From Silene latifolia (Eukaryota; Streptophyta; Magnoliopsida; Caryophyllales; Caryophyllaceae): a stretch of DNA of 64,000 nt. The notes under the pieces are model-generated. The model had not been told where the DNA came from and did no database searches. It saw only the letters and a program-made list of their open reading frames with translations. This document shows positions 25,313-38,641 of this stretch, one piece after another. Position 1 is the stretch's first letter. The number at the start of each line of letters is the position of its first letter. The stretch lies in assembly GCF_048544455.1 (NCBI RefSeq), contig NC_133529.1, forward strand, positions 54,617,401-54,681,400. The letters run 5' to 3'. Position numbers and translations under genes: made by a program.

Positions 25313-27733
25313 TGTAGATACCTCATTTCTGCACCCCTCGCAAACCACCCGGTGATGATTGGGCCGCATATTTGGTACGCAGAACGATTTGTGACAGTTC
25401 GTAAGTTTATCGTCAAGTGATTGCTCAAACACTAATGTCTACCTCTTAGTTGTCATCTACGCGCCGATACGTTTGTTTTGACAGTAATTAGAGTACATTT
25501 GGAGTCCGGGCCTAAAACCGTCTTCATTTTCTGATAACCGCTAAATCCCGAGTCAGAATGTTCTGGAATGTTCCGGATATTTCTATTCCATATTTTATAA
25601 ATATTTCACAATCTTTAATCTTTGGTAAACAATTTCCCATAATATTCGTACAAAATATTAAGGAAAACCAAATTATTCCGTTATTCCATAAACTAAACAC
25701 GGAAATCTTTCTTCCGCAGGAGGAAACCACCTAGGAACAGACGCAGCAGGTGCTGCGCCTCTTCCAAGAGACGCAGATGATCGCCGCGCCTCTTCCCAGT
25801 CCTTTCTCGCGTATTTTTCGTATCTTTTTCATATCTTTCCGAGATTCACTTCCAAAGTCTCTCCGAAAACCCTATTCCTTCACGTGATTAGTATAAATAG
25901 GAGCCTTCGCTCCTCATATTTCTCACGCGAGTGTCCGCCCTTCTCTTCTCCCTTTGCATTCTATACCTTTTTTCTTACTTTTTGGCGTCTACGTGCTTGA
26001 ACATTCGACCACGTAAGCTCGGATCTTTCTGAGTACCAGCCTCGTTTTGCATGACCGACCAATTTGACCAACTCCACAACTAATCAACTTAATTAATCTT
26101 AATCGTTTTTCCTCTTACGAGGGCACTTTCGTCTACATTCGAGTCGAGCATCACTAATCGTAAACTTAGTTCATCTCGTTTCGTCAAACATGTAAGTCTG
26201 AGGGTGTAAATCTCTCTTTTATTATTGTTATTTACCTTTTTGTATCATTAATGTAAGGTTTATGTCGAAAACACCTCTTAAAACCGATTTCTAAAACCTC
26301 GTTTAAAATCCCTTTTTACGGATTTCCAGAAGACAAATCGTCGAGAAAGGACGCAGCAACTGCTGCGCCTCTTCGAAGGAGCGCAGGCCTGCTGCGCCCT
26401 CTTCGTGAGGCTGCCGCAGTTTCTGCTTCCTTTCTTCTTCCTTCGTCCTCTGTAATTCGTCAACTTTTATTCGTTTTCATTTGTTTTCTTTAATTCTTTG
26501 ATACAATAGTATAGTTTCACATCTACATAAATCATCATCATTAACACGTTCAATTCGTCATTAAAATTCGGCTTAAATCCCATATAATCCAATATTTGCG
26601 GGTTTTTGTCATTAAAATCAATCCGGGAATGTAGGAATTCGATTAGTTCATATCGGGTTTCTGGAATTCGATCTTTGATATATTTTCATCTGTCTATTGT
26701 CATATTCGTCATTAATTTGTCATTAATTCGTCATGTTTAACCTATTTTGTTCACCCATGTCACTAATCAATCGTTCGTTCATATAAATAATTCGTCTTAA
26801 ATCCGTCTCATCCATCCATGTTTTATTGCTTTTATGACCATCAATCACATGTATATAACCTGATAATCACTTCCATCCGAGTAAATATATTAATCAATCA
26901 TTTAAATTCACCAATTAATAATTAACGATTTGTAGTTCGCTTCGCCTTAAGAACTCACCCTTGAACAGACGCAAAGAATCGCGCCTCTTCCAAAGGGCGA
27001 TCTCGCCGCGCCTATTCCAGGTTGATTTCTGCCTCTGAACTTCCGTTCTGCCTTGACCTAATTAATTAGTTTACGTATAATTGACTATTAATCGTATTAT
27101 CGCCTACTGATCTGTTCGTTAATTCTTTCTTTTATTCTTTTTCTCAAATTATCCGTTTTAAAGGTATTTTCGACATAAATCGGTAAACCCATTGTAATTA
27201 TTGTAATTTTTATTATCGTAATTTTATTTATTGTATTTATCATGTTTCTTGCATCATTTGTATGCCTTCACATGTAATTGAGCATTAAATCCTACTTCGA
27301 CATTAATTGTATGCTAAATTACGTGTTAACCGACTTAGTCTAATCTTCACATGGTAGGATTAAAACTTGGATGTCGCATTGCATGCATATAATCGACGAT
27401 ATATCGAGTATAGATGATGTCCCTAATCATTAGTAGAGGCCGCTATCGAGGCGGGCGGGATTAGGTATTCGATCAAAAGAGCTTCCTAATACGTACCCTC
27501 ACCCCTTACTCCAGATCTCTGTGAACATCCGTGTTCATTGGCATCCACGAGAGTCATTCTAGACATAGAATGCTAAGGGTAACGATTGCTTGGTGTTCAT
27601 GTCTCTACTTTGTGTCTTGACATGGCACGAGGTATTCGAACGGTTTCCAATTTTCCACAATAAATTGGTGGCGACTCCACAAAATGCAAACGCTTGTTCC
27701 TTCCCAAGCGCCCCCATGGGCCCATTGTCCACA
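25313..27733 (+). repeat. Element A 5' LTR
   Basis: 2,421 bp, TG...CA. TATAAATA at 25892-25899 is the likely promoter. Three GACGCAG/TGCGCCTCTTCC motif pairs lie at 25740-25797, 26347-26405 and 26965-27020. Confidence 0.9.
25892..25899 (+). promoter_or_regulatory. TATA box of element A LTR
   Basis: TATAAATA within CACGTGATTAGTATAAATAGG. The same box is conserved in the 3' LTR at 54353-54360. A CACGTG (G-box) hexamer lies 11 bp before it. Confidence 0.75.
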
Positions 27734-27736
27734 GTT

Positions 27737-27755
27737 TGGCGACTCTATTGGGGAC
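27737..27755 (+). other. Element A primer-binding site (tRNA-Arg type)
   Basis: TGGCGACTCTATTGGGGAC, three bases after the LTR end, matches the complement of plant tRNA-Arg (TGGCGACTCCGCTGGGGA) with about three mismatches. Ogre elements are known to use tRNA-Arg, which supports the lineage call. Confidence 0.75.
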
Positions 27756-28478
27756 AATACACTTACGTGTAGCCAAAAGGGTGAAACTTGAACAAGGTTA
27801 GGGAATAGTTTGTACAAGACAATTGTCGGTTTTAATAACTCGATCTTCCTAGACCGTTTTATTCGGCTTCCTAGGCCCAACCCAACCCATTCGACCAATC
27901 GTCCCGTCTAAACGGTCCTAATTCTTATTTGGGCCTAAGGACGGATAGCGATTGACGTCATCCATACCATGATGCTTACTCTTGTTTGTATCAAGGACCT
28001 TCATTACTTGAGGAAATGGACTAGGAATCGGCCTTACTCTTGTTTGGTACGAGCCTCTCCACAGACTTCGGGTTTGATTGTTCGGTATGGCAACCCACCC
28101 TTTAAGCCAAAACCTTTTTAAATGCACTCAGCATCCCGTTATAATGCTTGTATAAATGTTTGTACCTTACGTGATCACCATTTCTAAACGAAACCATGAC
28201 GTTTTTTGTAAAAAATCAAAACCCATTTTTAAATGAAAATTTCGAAAAGGCCATTGATTAGCGCAAAACCCAGTCAAAACTCTGTCCGTTTGTCGAGTCA
28301 AATTTCGGGCCCAAGCCCATTTCAAAACCTCACTTCGAGTCCACTCCTACAACTACACTATAGTTGACTAGGATACACATTTTCAAAACTTTGTCTTTTC
28401 TTCAAAGCTCACTCAACACAAGTGGCACACACCCACTTCACGAGTCAAAACATTTCTTCTCTTAGCAAGTGTGTTAGA
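27756..28478 (+). other. Element A untranslated leader
   Basis: No gene was recognised in these 720 bp between primer site and gag. Ogre elements can carry an extra ORF here; none is seen. Confidence 0.6.
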
Positions 28479-31092
28479 ATGGTCGATCGTGTTTTTATTC
28501 GTCATCGATCTCGTATCCAGTTTTTCAAGATGCCTGAAACAAGCGACGTGAACTTCAACCAACTTCAAGATGGTAATGATCGAATCCTAGCCGCGCTAGC
28601 CCAAATCCAAGTTACCCAAGACCAAGTGTATGATCGCCTTGACACCATCGAGGGACGGATCTACGCCATAGAGGGGAGGTTGCCTCCTCAAGAAAGTGAA
28701 GTAGTGGGTGACTTCGCGAGTGACCTCAAGGACGAAAATCCTCCCATGGGAATGACTGTAGCCGAGAAAAGACTCCAATACTTAGAGGAGCAATTGATTT
28801 ATCTTAAAGGGGGTGACATTTATAGGGAGAATAACCGCAAGTATGAGGCCGTAAATTCCAAATTGCCAACCAACTTCAACATGACGGATATCCCTAAATT
28901 CAAGGGGCACGAAAACCCCTTGAACCACATCCGTGCTTTTAAGGATTACATGTCTATCAAAGGCATCAAACCTGAGATGTTCTTAAGGATCTTTCCTTCA
29001 TCTCTTGACACCATCCCAAAGCAATGGTTCTACTCTTTAGAACACAAGAAGATCGCTACTTGGGAAGATGCCGCGATCGAGTTTGCTAAGCAATATGCGG
29101 ATAATGCCGAGATCCAAGTTAACATGCGCACCCTAGAGGTTCTTACCCAAAATGACAAAGAAGGATTCACCGACTTCCTAAGTAGGTGGAGGAAGACTAG
29201 TACCCAACTAGTTGAACGCCCGGATGAGGCTACCCTTGTGGAGAAGTTCGTGGACAATCTCAAACCCATCTATGCCAATCATTTGAGATACCAAAACATT
29301 GATTGAAGATGACATCCGTAAAGGGCTCTTGTCCAAAACGGTAGGTCGAGGATATCAAGGCTCAACAAGTCGTTCATACGGCTCCACTAGCAAGACCGAT
29401 GAGGTTAACCTTCTCGAGCCATCCAAGAAAAGTACCCCACCAAGGAAATTCACAAATCTTTGGGACACTTACTCCAACGCTCTAAAGAGGTTAATGAAGC
29501 AAGGCAAACTCCAACCCATAGGACCTACTCCCGAACCCGAAAAGAAATCCAAATTCTGGGACGAGAACTCGTACTGTGAATACCATAGGGGCAAGGGGCA
29601 TGACACAGAAAAATGCTACAAATTGAAAAATGTGCTTCAAGACATGATCGAGGACGGTCGACTACCAATACCGCCGGGAGGTAAACCCAACAACACTCAG
29701 AACCCTCTTGGGATTCTAGTGATCACAAGTGAAGAATCTACTTTAGATTGTTCACACCTCATTTCTCCAATTGAAGATGAGATCTACGCGATCGAGAATG
29801 AAGGGTTCTACTCTACTATCTCCCCTACCATTTCCGACTTCATCACATGGGCAAGGAGTGTGGATAGGCAAGTTTGGGAATTGGAAAATGTGGTGACAAC
29901 TTTACATGACTCCAACGCGACACCTAAAGAGCATGTGCCACTAATCTTCTCTCAAAATGCTACTATGCAAGAAATAGTCGCCGTGGTTGATAAACTAGTC
30001 GACCAAATCACGCAATTAGAAGACGAAATCATGAGAAGGAGGGAACTAGCTACAATCAATAGAGTACGGGCCGATGACGATGAAGACGAGTATCTCATTG
30101 AACACTCCCTAGTCAAGGAAATAGTCCAAAATGGTGAAGACCAAGATGTGGACCTCCTAACTCGTTCGGGGCGTCCGTATCAAAACACTACTCAAAACGG
30201 TCCAACCAACGTTGTCACACCAAATGATAACGAAGAAGACTCCACTGATCATTTGCTCAAGCAATTACAGAAGACAAAGGCTGATCTTTCAGTCTGGCAA
30301 CTAGTAGCAAGCTCATTCCCACATCGCCAAGCTTTACTGCAAGCCTTGGCCAAACTAAATGTAGCACATAACTCCATACCCGAAGATGTAGTCAACTTGG
30401 TCTTCCAAGAATCACCAAAGCTAAGTAATCCTATTACTTTCTCAGATGAAGATTTGCCACCTTTTGAGGCTAGTCACAACTTGGCTCTTTACATCACTGT
30501 CATTTGTCTAAAGAAGAATGTGCCAATGACCTTGGTTGATGATGGCTCCGCGGTCAACGTCATACCCCTCAAAACGGCATACAAATTAGGCATGAAAGAG
30601 TCGGATTGGACCCCTACCAATCAAGGTGTTCGCGCATATGATGGTACACGACGAAAGGTAGTAGGACTCGTTAACCTAACCATAGCCACAGGGCCAATCG
30701 AGCGAAAGGTTAACTTCCAAATAGTGGACATTGAAGCTTCCTTCAACATACTCCTAGGAAGACCTTGGATTCACGCTTCCAAAGGGGTGACATCCACCCT
30801 TCATCAAAAGATCAAGATCCCACTAAATGGCAAAGTGGTGACGATCACTTCGTCACCCATCAAGGCAATAATCGAAAAGAAGTCGAACAATCAAGTCCTT
30901 GCAGATCCAATATATGAACTTGGGGGCTTCCAAAGCATAAGTGTCCTAGAAAGCGAATTGGCACCCTTATACTACAATCCCTACTCCAACTTAGTGGTCA
31001 ACCACATACTCAAATCCCAGGGATACTTCCCTGGAATGCCTTTAAACCCTATCCGAAGAAACACCTTCGCACCATACAAGGAAGGCAACTAA
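28479..31092 (+). pseudogene. Element A gag and protease
   Basis: Likely start ATG 28479 (an in-frame ATG at 28530 is an alternative). Residues after about 30 form a coiled coil (DGNDRILAALAQIQVTQDQV). Retrotrans_gag follows with IPKFKGHENPLNHIRAFKDYM, QWFYSLE and FTDFLSRWRKTSTQL. A 4-bp ATTG tandem duplication near 29296 shifts the frame. The next frame carries the zinc knuckle CEYHRGKGHDTEKC and an aspartic protease with TLVDDGSAVNVIP, in which Asp-Asp-Gly replaces the usual D-[ST]-G, and FNILLGRPWIHASKG. It closes with TAA at 31090-31092, and the same frame continues beyond. Confidence 0.92.
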
Positions 31093-33442
31093 AAAAGGAT
31101 ACCACTTGGACTAGGGTACAAACCCACCAAAGAGGAAGCTCTCGAGATGCTTGCTCAAGTTCAAAACTGTAAGTACGTAGGAGTCCAAATACGACCCTAT
31201 CTCCCTACCCTAAATGGATACTTTGTTAAAGAAGGAAGTCTAGAACTCTTTCACGGATTTCCCGAGCCTTGGCATTATCTCGAAAGGAAGCTAGCCGGAA
31301 TCGAGATCTTTCACGATTGCTACTTCATCCCTCCAGAAACGGTTCCTACCGTCAAAACCCGTCAAGCACCTTGCTTAGACGAACAAGATGTTAGTCCACT
31401 GTTTGGAGAAGATCGATTTGTTAGAGCCGAGCAGGCTGAGATCATTACCATGATACTTCAAGACGATCACTTCAACCCCACCGCGTTAATCACAGAAGCT
31501 AACGCGAATCAGCAGAAAGGATGGAGAAAATCAATCAAGTGGACCAACAATCAAGGAAGACTCTTCAAGCTCACCACTAGAGAAGGAGAGATGTTCAAAG
31601 GAGAACCAGAAGACGACGAATTCGAGTCAGAGTCAGAGTCGGAGTCTAGATAAGTCACTAAGGAGTCTCCTCCTGTCGTCATCCCCATTCCCTTTGTTTC
31701 TCATAGCTTAGCCTCGAATAGTAATAGTAGTTCGGGAAATGTCCCAACCAATGTCCCTTTACCGCCACTGATCACAGATCAGATGGCTTCTTTGTTTCAA
31801 CTTTTCTCAAACTTTAATATGAATAAATCAGGTTCTGCTTACTCTTTGTGTTATCTTGAGTGCAATTCTGTTTACGATGATACTGAGGATGACCATGACC
31901 CAGACTCAATTGAAATACCTCCCTACGTAGCCAAAGAAATACTACAGGAAGGGGAAGGGGGACCAGTAATAGAGAACACCGAACCCATCAATGTAGGAAC
32001 CGAATTAGAACCCCAAAAACTTAGGATAAGGACTACCTTGAGCTCTACCGAAAGGGCCGACTTCATAGACCTCCTACACGAGTTCAAAGACGTTTTCGCG
32101 TGGTCCTACAAAGACATGCCAGGGATCGACAGGGATATCGCCGAACATAGAATCCCAATTAAGCCGGGTTTCAAGCCTGTAAAACAGATGCTTCATCGAA
32201 TGAGAACGGAATGGGCTCTCAAGATTAAGGAAGAAGTCGATAAGCAATTCAAAGCCGGGTTCATTAAAGTTTCCGAGTATTCTGACTGGATAGCCAACAT
32301 AGTACCTGTACCCAAAAAGGATGGGAGAATCCTTGTTTGTGTTGATTTTAGAGACTTAAACAAAGCAAGTCCTAAAGATGACTTCCCTCTACCACACATT
32401 GACATATTGGTGGATAATACTGCATACCACGCATTACTATCCTTCATGGATGGGTATGCAGGTTATAACCAAATCAAGATGGCCATAGAAGACATACATA
32501 AGACCGCCTTTGTCACTCAATGGGGAACCTATTGCTATACGGTAATGCCGTTTGGGTTAATCAACGCCGGAGCTACATATCAACGCACCGCAACTACACT
32601 CTTACATGACATGATGCACAAAGAAGTTGAGGTATACGTAGACGACATGATTGTCAAGTCCAAGGATAGAGAGGGGCATATTGCGAACCTTCGCAAATTT
32701 TTTGCAAGGCTACGAAAGTACAACATGAGGCTCAATCCTTAGAAGTGCGCATTCGGAGTAACATCGGGTAAACTCCTGGGATACGTCGTTAGCCAACGAG
32801 GTATAGAAATAGACCCTTCCAAGATCAAGGCTCTGATCGAAATGCCACAACCTTAAACAGAAAAAGAAGTCAGAGGATTCCTGGGAAAAGTGCAATATAT
32901 AAGTCGATTCATATCGAAATTCACCAAGGATTTGTGAGCCTATCTTCAAGAAGCTCAAGAAAACGGACCACACCATGTGGGATGATGATTGTCAAAAGGC
33001 ATTTGACCGAATCAAAGAGATATTGGCTAAACCACCAGTGCTCATGCCACCTCAACGGGATCAACCTCTTGGTTTATATCTCACAGTAACCGAAACAGCC
33101 ATGGGTGCCATGCTAGCTCAAACCGTAGGAAAGGAAGAAAGGGCTATCTACTACCTTAGTAAGAAGTACCTGGAGTACGAGTGCAAATACTCACAACTCG
33201 AAAAAATATGCCTCGCTCTTGTGTGGGCAACGAAGAAGCTACACCATTACATGCTTAGCTACTCCGTCAAAATATACTCCAAAATGGATCCAGTCAAATA
33301 CCTCTTCGAAAAACCCGTCCTCAACGGACGCCTAGCAAGATGGACTTTGATGCTCTCAGAGTTCGATCTCAAATACGTGCCCCTGAAAGTTATAAAAGGG
33401 CGCGCCGTTGCCGAATTCTTTGCAGAGAATCCCATCAACGAT
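31093..33442 (+). pseudogene. Element A reverse transcriptase and RNase H
   Basis: The frame of protease continues, broken by stops at 31651-31653 (TAA), 32740-32742 (TAG) and 32854-32856 (TAA) and by a frameshift near 32925. Just after protease IPLGLGYKPTKEE resembles a G-patch motif. RT: VFAWSYKDMPGID, WIANIVPVPKKDGRI, LNKASPKDDFPLPHID, DGYAGYNQI, and catalytic YVDDMIVKSK. RNase H (32975-33442): LYLTVTETAMGAMLAQ, RAIYYLSKKY and WTLMLSEFDLKYVPLKVIKG. The coding sequence is cut at 33442 by element B and resumes at 44860. Confidence 0.93.
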
Positions 33443-33794
33443 TGATGCGACCATAATTGGCGCATATTTAGCCCCCGAATTACCATTGTTTCTATGCTTT
33501 TTAGTGCCTATTTGGGTCATTTCTTATCTTTAGTTCTTTGTTTTGCATATTCTTTGAGATTTTGATCCCTTGGTAGGAAAGGAGTAAGAATCTTGCATTT
33601 TCATGGCAAAACAAGGCTAAATTGATCATATTCAATGACCAAGCATCAAGGAGAGACAAGACTAGAAGGCCTTTGTACATAGCATAGTAGAAGAGCATTG
33701 TTGAGAAAAGGATCCTTGAGTCCCCAAGGAAATCCCCAAGGAATTCATGAAGAAAAGGGAAGAAAAAGAAGAAGGAAAGCTGCTGAGCTACAAT

Positions 33795-33955
33795 TCGAAC
33801 GGATTGTAGAGAATCCGTCCGTCCTCGCCGGCCCGAGCGTCCTCACCAGAATCCGCTCGGATTGCCCATGCCCATCCGTGCGTCTTGTTCCTTGATCCGC
33901 TCGGATTGTCCATCCCAGATCCGGCCGTCCCGACTCCCAGCCGCACGGATCACAA
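33795..33955. repeat. CCG/CGG motif array in element B LTR
   Basis: Words such as CGAACGGATT, AATCCGTCCGTCC, CCCGAGCGTCC, AATCCGCTCGGATT, ATCCGTGCGTC and ATCCGGCCGTCC follow one another with short spacers. AATCCGCTCGGATT is nearly palindromic. The copy in the 3' LTR is at 43450-43615. Confidence 0.85.
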
Positions 33956-34096
33956 CACAGCACAGTTTCGTTCTTCAAGCTACGAAATGAAGAAGCCCTT
34001 CTCTCGGACAATCCCGGAGGCTCCTTGCTCAACTTAAAAAGTGTAATTACTAGTTTAGCCCTTAGTTAACCCTAATGCATCCTCCCTAATTTTCAC

Positions 34097-34104
34097 TATA
34101 AATA
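34097..34104 (+). promoter_or_regulatory. TATA box of element B LTR
   Basis: TATAAATA in TTTCACTATAAATACCCC, about 140 bp after the motif array. It is conserved in the 3' LTR. Confidence 0.75.
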
Positions 34105-35199
34105 CCCCATTAGTCTAATTAGAGGAGCATGTTCTTCTTATCAATAATTAGGGTAGTTAATATCAATCAAATCTCTCTTCAATATTGTAATCAAATATTA
34201 ATCAAGTTTTAATCCAAGTTTTAGTTCCTTAATCTCTCTCTTGTTCTTACTTTATTTTGGGTAATTGAAGATTATTTGGGTTATTATTGGGAGATTGACA
34301 ACCTCTCAATCTAGGATTCAAGTACTTCTATTATTCTTGCTTTATTATTGGAATCATTAGTAGGTATAATCTCTTAATCCCTTTTTAATTATTGCTAATT
34401 ACTTTCATTTATTCATCATGTTTCATTATGTTAGTATGATTGACAACCTTTCTAGCATGATCAATATGATAATGAGTGAGTAGTCTCTTAGCTAGGGTTT
34501 AATGGGTGATTAGGGGAAACCAACATGGGGAATGATTCATGCTTAAATTAATATGCTTTCATATCTTATTTGCTTGCTTGTTTTGATCTTAATGCATGCA
34601 CATGTTATATTTGATGAAATGCTAAGCCTATGAATCCTTGCATTTACTATCATCTTCTATCCTTTCAACTTGACTTGTAAGACATAACCCAACTCGAGTC
34701 TTGTTAGACCATGCATGTGTTAAGTAGGGAAGATTAAGTCGACTTGTAGGTGTTGTACAATCCAAGAGATTCGGCCCCGGGACCCAAACTTTCCTAGGAT
34801 TGTAAGATATAACCCAACTCAATCCATCACAACAATAATTGCTTGCTTATAATTTGAGAACATGTTTGTATGATCATATCCCATGATTCCCCTATGAACC
34901 CATGACACCCTAGTGCTTTTAATCAATTGTTTACACCCTTATTTCATTTACCTTGTTAGTTTATTTTCATTGCTATTTTAGTTTAGTAACCTTCTACATC
35001 AACCCAATTTGTGACACCCCTAGACACCGCTAGTTACAATAGAATCTTCATTTCAATACCCGTCCCTTGGGATCCGACCTTTACTTGCCTCTTTACTAAT
35101 TGTAGAGTTGTTTGTGAAGTATAAATTGTGTTTTGTATCGACCATTGACCAACGACCACATATGCTTAATTGTGAACACCAAATGGCTCCGATCAAAAA

Positions 35200-35218
35200 T
35201 GGCGCCGTTCCCGGGGAC
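35200..35218 (+). other. Element B primer-binding site (tRNA-Asp type)
   Basis: TGGCGCCGTTCCCGGGGAC, four bases after the LTR, matches the complement of plant tRNA-Asp with about one mismatch; this is the usual Athila primer. Confidence 0.85.
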
Positions 35219-35338
35219 GGTGTTTAATTGATTTAAGATTTCTTTTATTGTTTTTAGTTGTGTCTTTTTCACCTTGGGGAAGTAAAACTCCTCAAGGTTT
35301 GTTCTAATTGTTTTCTAGTTGTTTGATATTTTGTGAGA

Positions 35339-36830
35339 ATGGATTTCATAGATTGTTTTGTAGAGGACCATTTGAGTATCCCTTACTTCAAGGATCCCAT
35401 GCAAGCATTAGAGGCCTTAGAAGCAAGTAAGGCTAAGAGCATGTATTGGGAGTTGGAGGTGGATCTCTTTGAGGCCGCTCTAGCTAACAAAGAACTCACT
35501 CATGCACAATCCGAGTTGGTGCATAATATTCTAGTGGAAGCATGTCAACCCATAGAGGATGAGCAACCTATCCTAGAAGATATTCTACAAACTCAAGAGC
35601 AAGAGGAACCCATCATGGAATTTGAATATGATGAGGTTAATGAAAGTGAAGAAGAATATGTCATGAGAATGGAATGTCTAATGGAGATGGAGCAAATTCT
35701 CAATGACACTCCAAAGGAGGAAAGTGAGGTACAAACTCCTACTTTGAAACCCCTTCCCCCAAATTTGAAATATGCTTACCTTGATGAATCAAAGACCAAA
35801 CCCGTGATTGTTAATGATAGACTTGATGATGACCAATTGGGTAAATTGCTTAATGTGTTGAAACAACATGAGAAGGCTATAGGTTATAGTCTAGATGACC
35901 TTAAGGGAATTAGTCCCAACTTTTGCATGCATAGGATTCATCTAGAGGACGACCATAGACCTACCATTCAACCCCAAAGAAGATTGAACCCCACATGCAA
36001 GAAGTTGTCAAAGGAGAAGTCATGAAATTACTTGATGCGGGAATCATATATCCCATATCGGATTCTTTGTGGGTTAGCCCCGTCCAAGTGGTACCTAAGA
36101 AAGGAGGTACTACGGTAGTGACAAATGAAAAGAATGAATTAATACCCACAAGAATGATCACCGGTTGGCGTATGTGCATTGACTACCGTAAATTGAACTC
36201 CGCAACAAGGAAAGATCACTTCCCCTTACCATTCATTGACCAAATGCTTGAGAGGTTAGCCTCTAACAAATTCTTTTGTTACCTTGACGGGTATTCGGGA
36301 TTCTTCCAAATCCCTATACACCCGGATGACCAACATAAGACCACCTTCACGTGCCCTTATGGCACTTTTGCATATAGAAGAATGCCTTTTGGATTATATA
36401 ATGCCCCCGCCACTTTCCAAAGATGCATGATGAGTGTCTTCTCCGATTATCTAGAGACCATAATGGAAGTTTTTATGGATGATTTTAGTGTTTATGGAAA
36501 GGACTTTGACTCATGCTTGCATAATCTTTCTCTTGTATTGCAAAAATGTGAAGATGTTAGTCTTGTTTTAAATTGGGAAAAGTGTCATTTCATGGTTAAT
36601 GAAGGAATTGTTTTGGGTCATTTGATTTCGGAAAAAGGCATCGAGGTAGATAAAGCTAAAGTTGAGGTGATAGAGAAACTCCCACCTCCCGTGAATGTTA
36701 GAGGGGTGAGAAGTTTTCTCGGTCACGCGGGTTTTTACCGTCGTTTCATAAAAGATTTTTCTAAAATAGCAAAACCCCTCACTCAACTTTTGCTTAAGGA
36801 TGCCCAATTCCAATTTCGACGAGTGTGTTG
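35339..36830 (+). pseudogene. Element B pol: acidic N-terminal region and reverse transcriptase
   Basis: The frame opens at ATG 35339 only 144 bp after the LTR with an acidic, Glu/Met-rich region (IMEFEYDEVNESEEEYVM) and reaches the pre-RT motif KPLPPNLKYAYLDE directly, so gag and protease are absent. A 1-nt loss in a C run near 35990 shifts the frame. RT follows: WVSPVQVVPKKGG, GWRMCIDYRKLN, LDGYSGFFQIPIHPDD, RMPFGLYNAPATFQ, and the Athila-type catalytic box FMDDFSVYG. Another shift near 36815 separates RNase H. Confidence 0.93.
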
Positions 36831-37414
36831 AAGCTTTTAATAGAATCAAAGAAGCATTGATCTCGGCACCAATCATCCAACCCCCAAATTGGGAGTTACC
36901 TTTTGAGATTATGTGTGACGCTAGCAACTACGCCGTTGGAGCGGTACTTGGCCAACGGGTAGGGAGAGCTCTTCATGCCATCTATTACATAAGCAAAACC
37001 CTCGACCCTTCTCAAGTGAATTATGACACGATCGAAAAGGAACTTCTTGCCATTGTATATGCTTTGGATAAATTTCGGTCCTACTTACTTGGATCCAAGG
37101 TGATTGTATTTTCGGATCACCGTGCTCTTCGACATCTCTTGATAAAGAAGGAGGCAAAACCAAGGTTGTTAAGATGGATTTTGCTACTTCAAGAATTTGA
37201 CTTAGAAATAAGAGACAAGAAAGGAGCCGAGAATGTAGTGGCGGATCATTTGTCAAGGATCCGGTTTCATGATGAGAATGGAGAAACACCGATCAATGAC
37301 TCATTCCCCGACGATATCTTGATGGCTATTCAAACTCAAATTGAAAGGCACATCACCCCATGGTTTGCCGATTATGCTAACTATATTGTTGGAAAAGTGC
37401 TCCTCCTAACTTGA
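36800..37414 (+). pseudogene. Element B pol: RNase H
   Basis: Motifs are [19 protein letters not shown] (catalytic Asp), [32 protein letters not shown] (catalytic Glu) and [12 protein letters not shown] (Asp), then [18 protein letters not shown]. The frame closes at 37414 after a shift near 37405 relative to integrase. Confidence 0.92.
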
Positions 37415-38641
37415 ACCACAACCAAAGGAAGAGATTCCTATTCGAAGTGAAGAGGTACTTTTGGGATGATCCAAACCTCTACAAGGAGTGTAGTGATGGG
37501 CTCTACCGGAGATGCATCCCTCAATGGGAAATCCAAGGAATCTTGGAAGGATGTCATTCATCACCCTACGGTGGGCACCATGGAGCAAGAAGAACGTTGC
37601 GAAAATCCTCCAATCGGGTTTCTATTGGCCCACAATGTTTCAAGATACAAGAGAATTCATCATTCATTGTGATGCTTGTCAAAGAACGGGAATATATCTT
37701 GAGAAACGAAATGCCGCAAAGGGGCATTCTAGAGGTGGAGATTTTCGATGTTTGGGGAATTGACTACCAAGGCCCCTTTGTGACATCTAACGGGAACAAG
37801 TACATCCTTGTGGCCGTAGATTATGTTTCAAAGTGGGTGGAGGCAATTGCCACCCCAAATGATGATGCAAAAACGGTCACCAAGCTTTTCAAGAAGATAA
37901 TTTTCCCAAGATTTGGGGTTCCTAGAGCTATCATTAGTGATGGAGGAACACATTTCCATGAAAAGAAGCTTGCATCCCTTTTGACCAAATATGGTGTTCA
38001 ACATCGAACCGGCTTGGGATATCATCCTCAAACAAGCGGTCAAGTGGAAATTTCAAATAGAGAGATCAAGCAAATCCTTGAAAAAGTTGTGAACAAGACT
38101 CGGAAAGATTGGAGCACAAAGCTTGATGATGCTCTTTGGGCTTATAGGACGGCCTATAAAACTCCCATAGGTGCCTCCCCCTACAAGCTTGTATATGGAA
38201 AAGCATGTCATTTGCCAATCGAATTGGAATACAAAGCTTATTGGGCAATCCGAGCACTCAATCTTGATCTCAAATTGAGCGGTCAAAAGAGGATGATCCA
38301 AATCCAAGAGTTGGAGGAATTCGGACTACAATCTTATGAGAATGCAAAGATTTACAAAGAAAGAACAAAATTGCTTCATGATAAGAGAATTCGACAAAAG
38401 GCCTTGCACAAGGGAGACAAAGTCCTTCTATTCAATTCCCGCACCGACTCTTTCCGGAAAATTGAACTCTAGATGGATGGGTCCCTATGTGATAACCGAA
38501 GTTGGGAAGTATGGAGATTTCGAACTCAAGGCGGAAGATGGAAGCAAGTTCAAGGTAAATGGTCAAAGATTGAAGCCATACTATGAAGGAGCATTTGTTG
38601 GAGAGGTCGAGGCTACCTACCTCGGTCCTCTTTCTCCTTGA
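37411..38641 (+). pseudogene. Element B pol: integrase
   Basis: The zinc-binding segment is broken: GGHHGARRT lies in one frame, [16 protein letters not shown] and CDACQRTG in another (two compensating shifts around 37600-37690). The catalytic core is intact in one frame: [19 protein letters not shown] and [14 protein letters not shown] supply D, D and E. A shift near 38450 moves the C-terminal domain (RWMGPYVITEVGKYGDFEL, GQRLKPYYEG) into another frame, ending at 38641. Confidence 0.92.

Larger units (their letters stand above)
33443..35195 (+). repeat. Element B 5' LTR
   Basis: It starts TGATGCGACCATAATTGGCG and ends GGCTCCGATCA. A GC-rich motif array (AATCCGNNCG words) lies at 33795-33955 and TATAAATA at 34097-34104. 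Confidence 0.96.

Noticed and set aside
33698-34032. Open frames in the element B LTR (both strands; repeated at 43356-43697)
   Set aside because: They run through the motif array and differ between the two LTRs by frameshifting indels; no domain.
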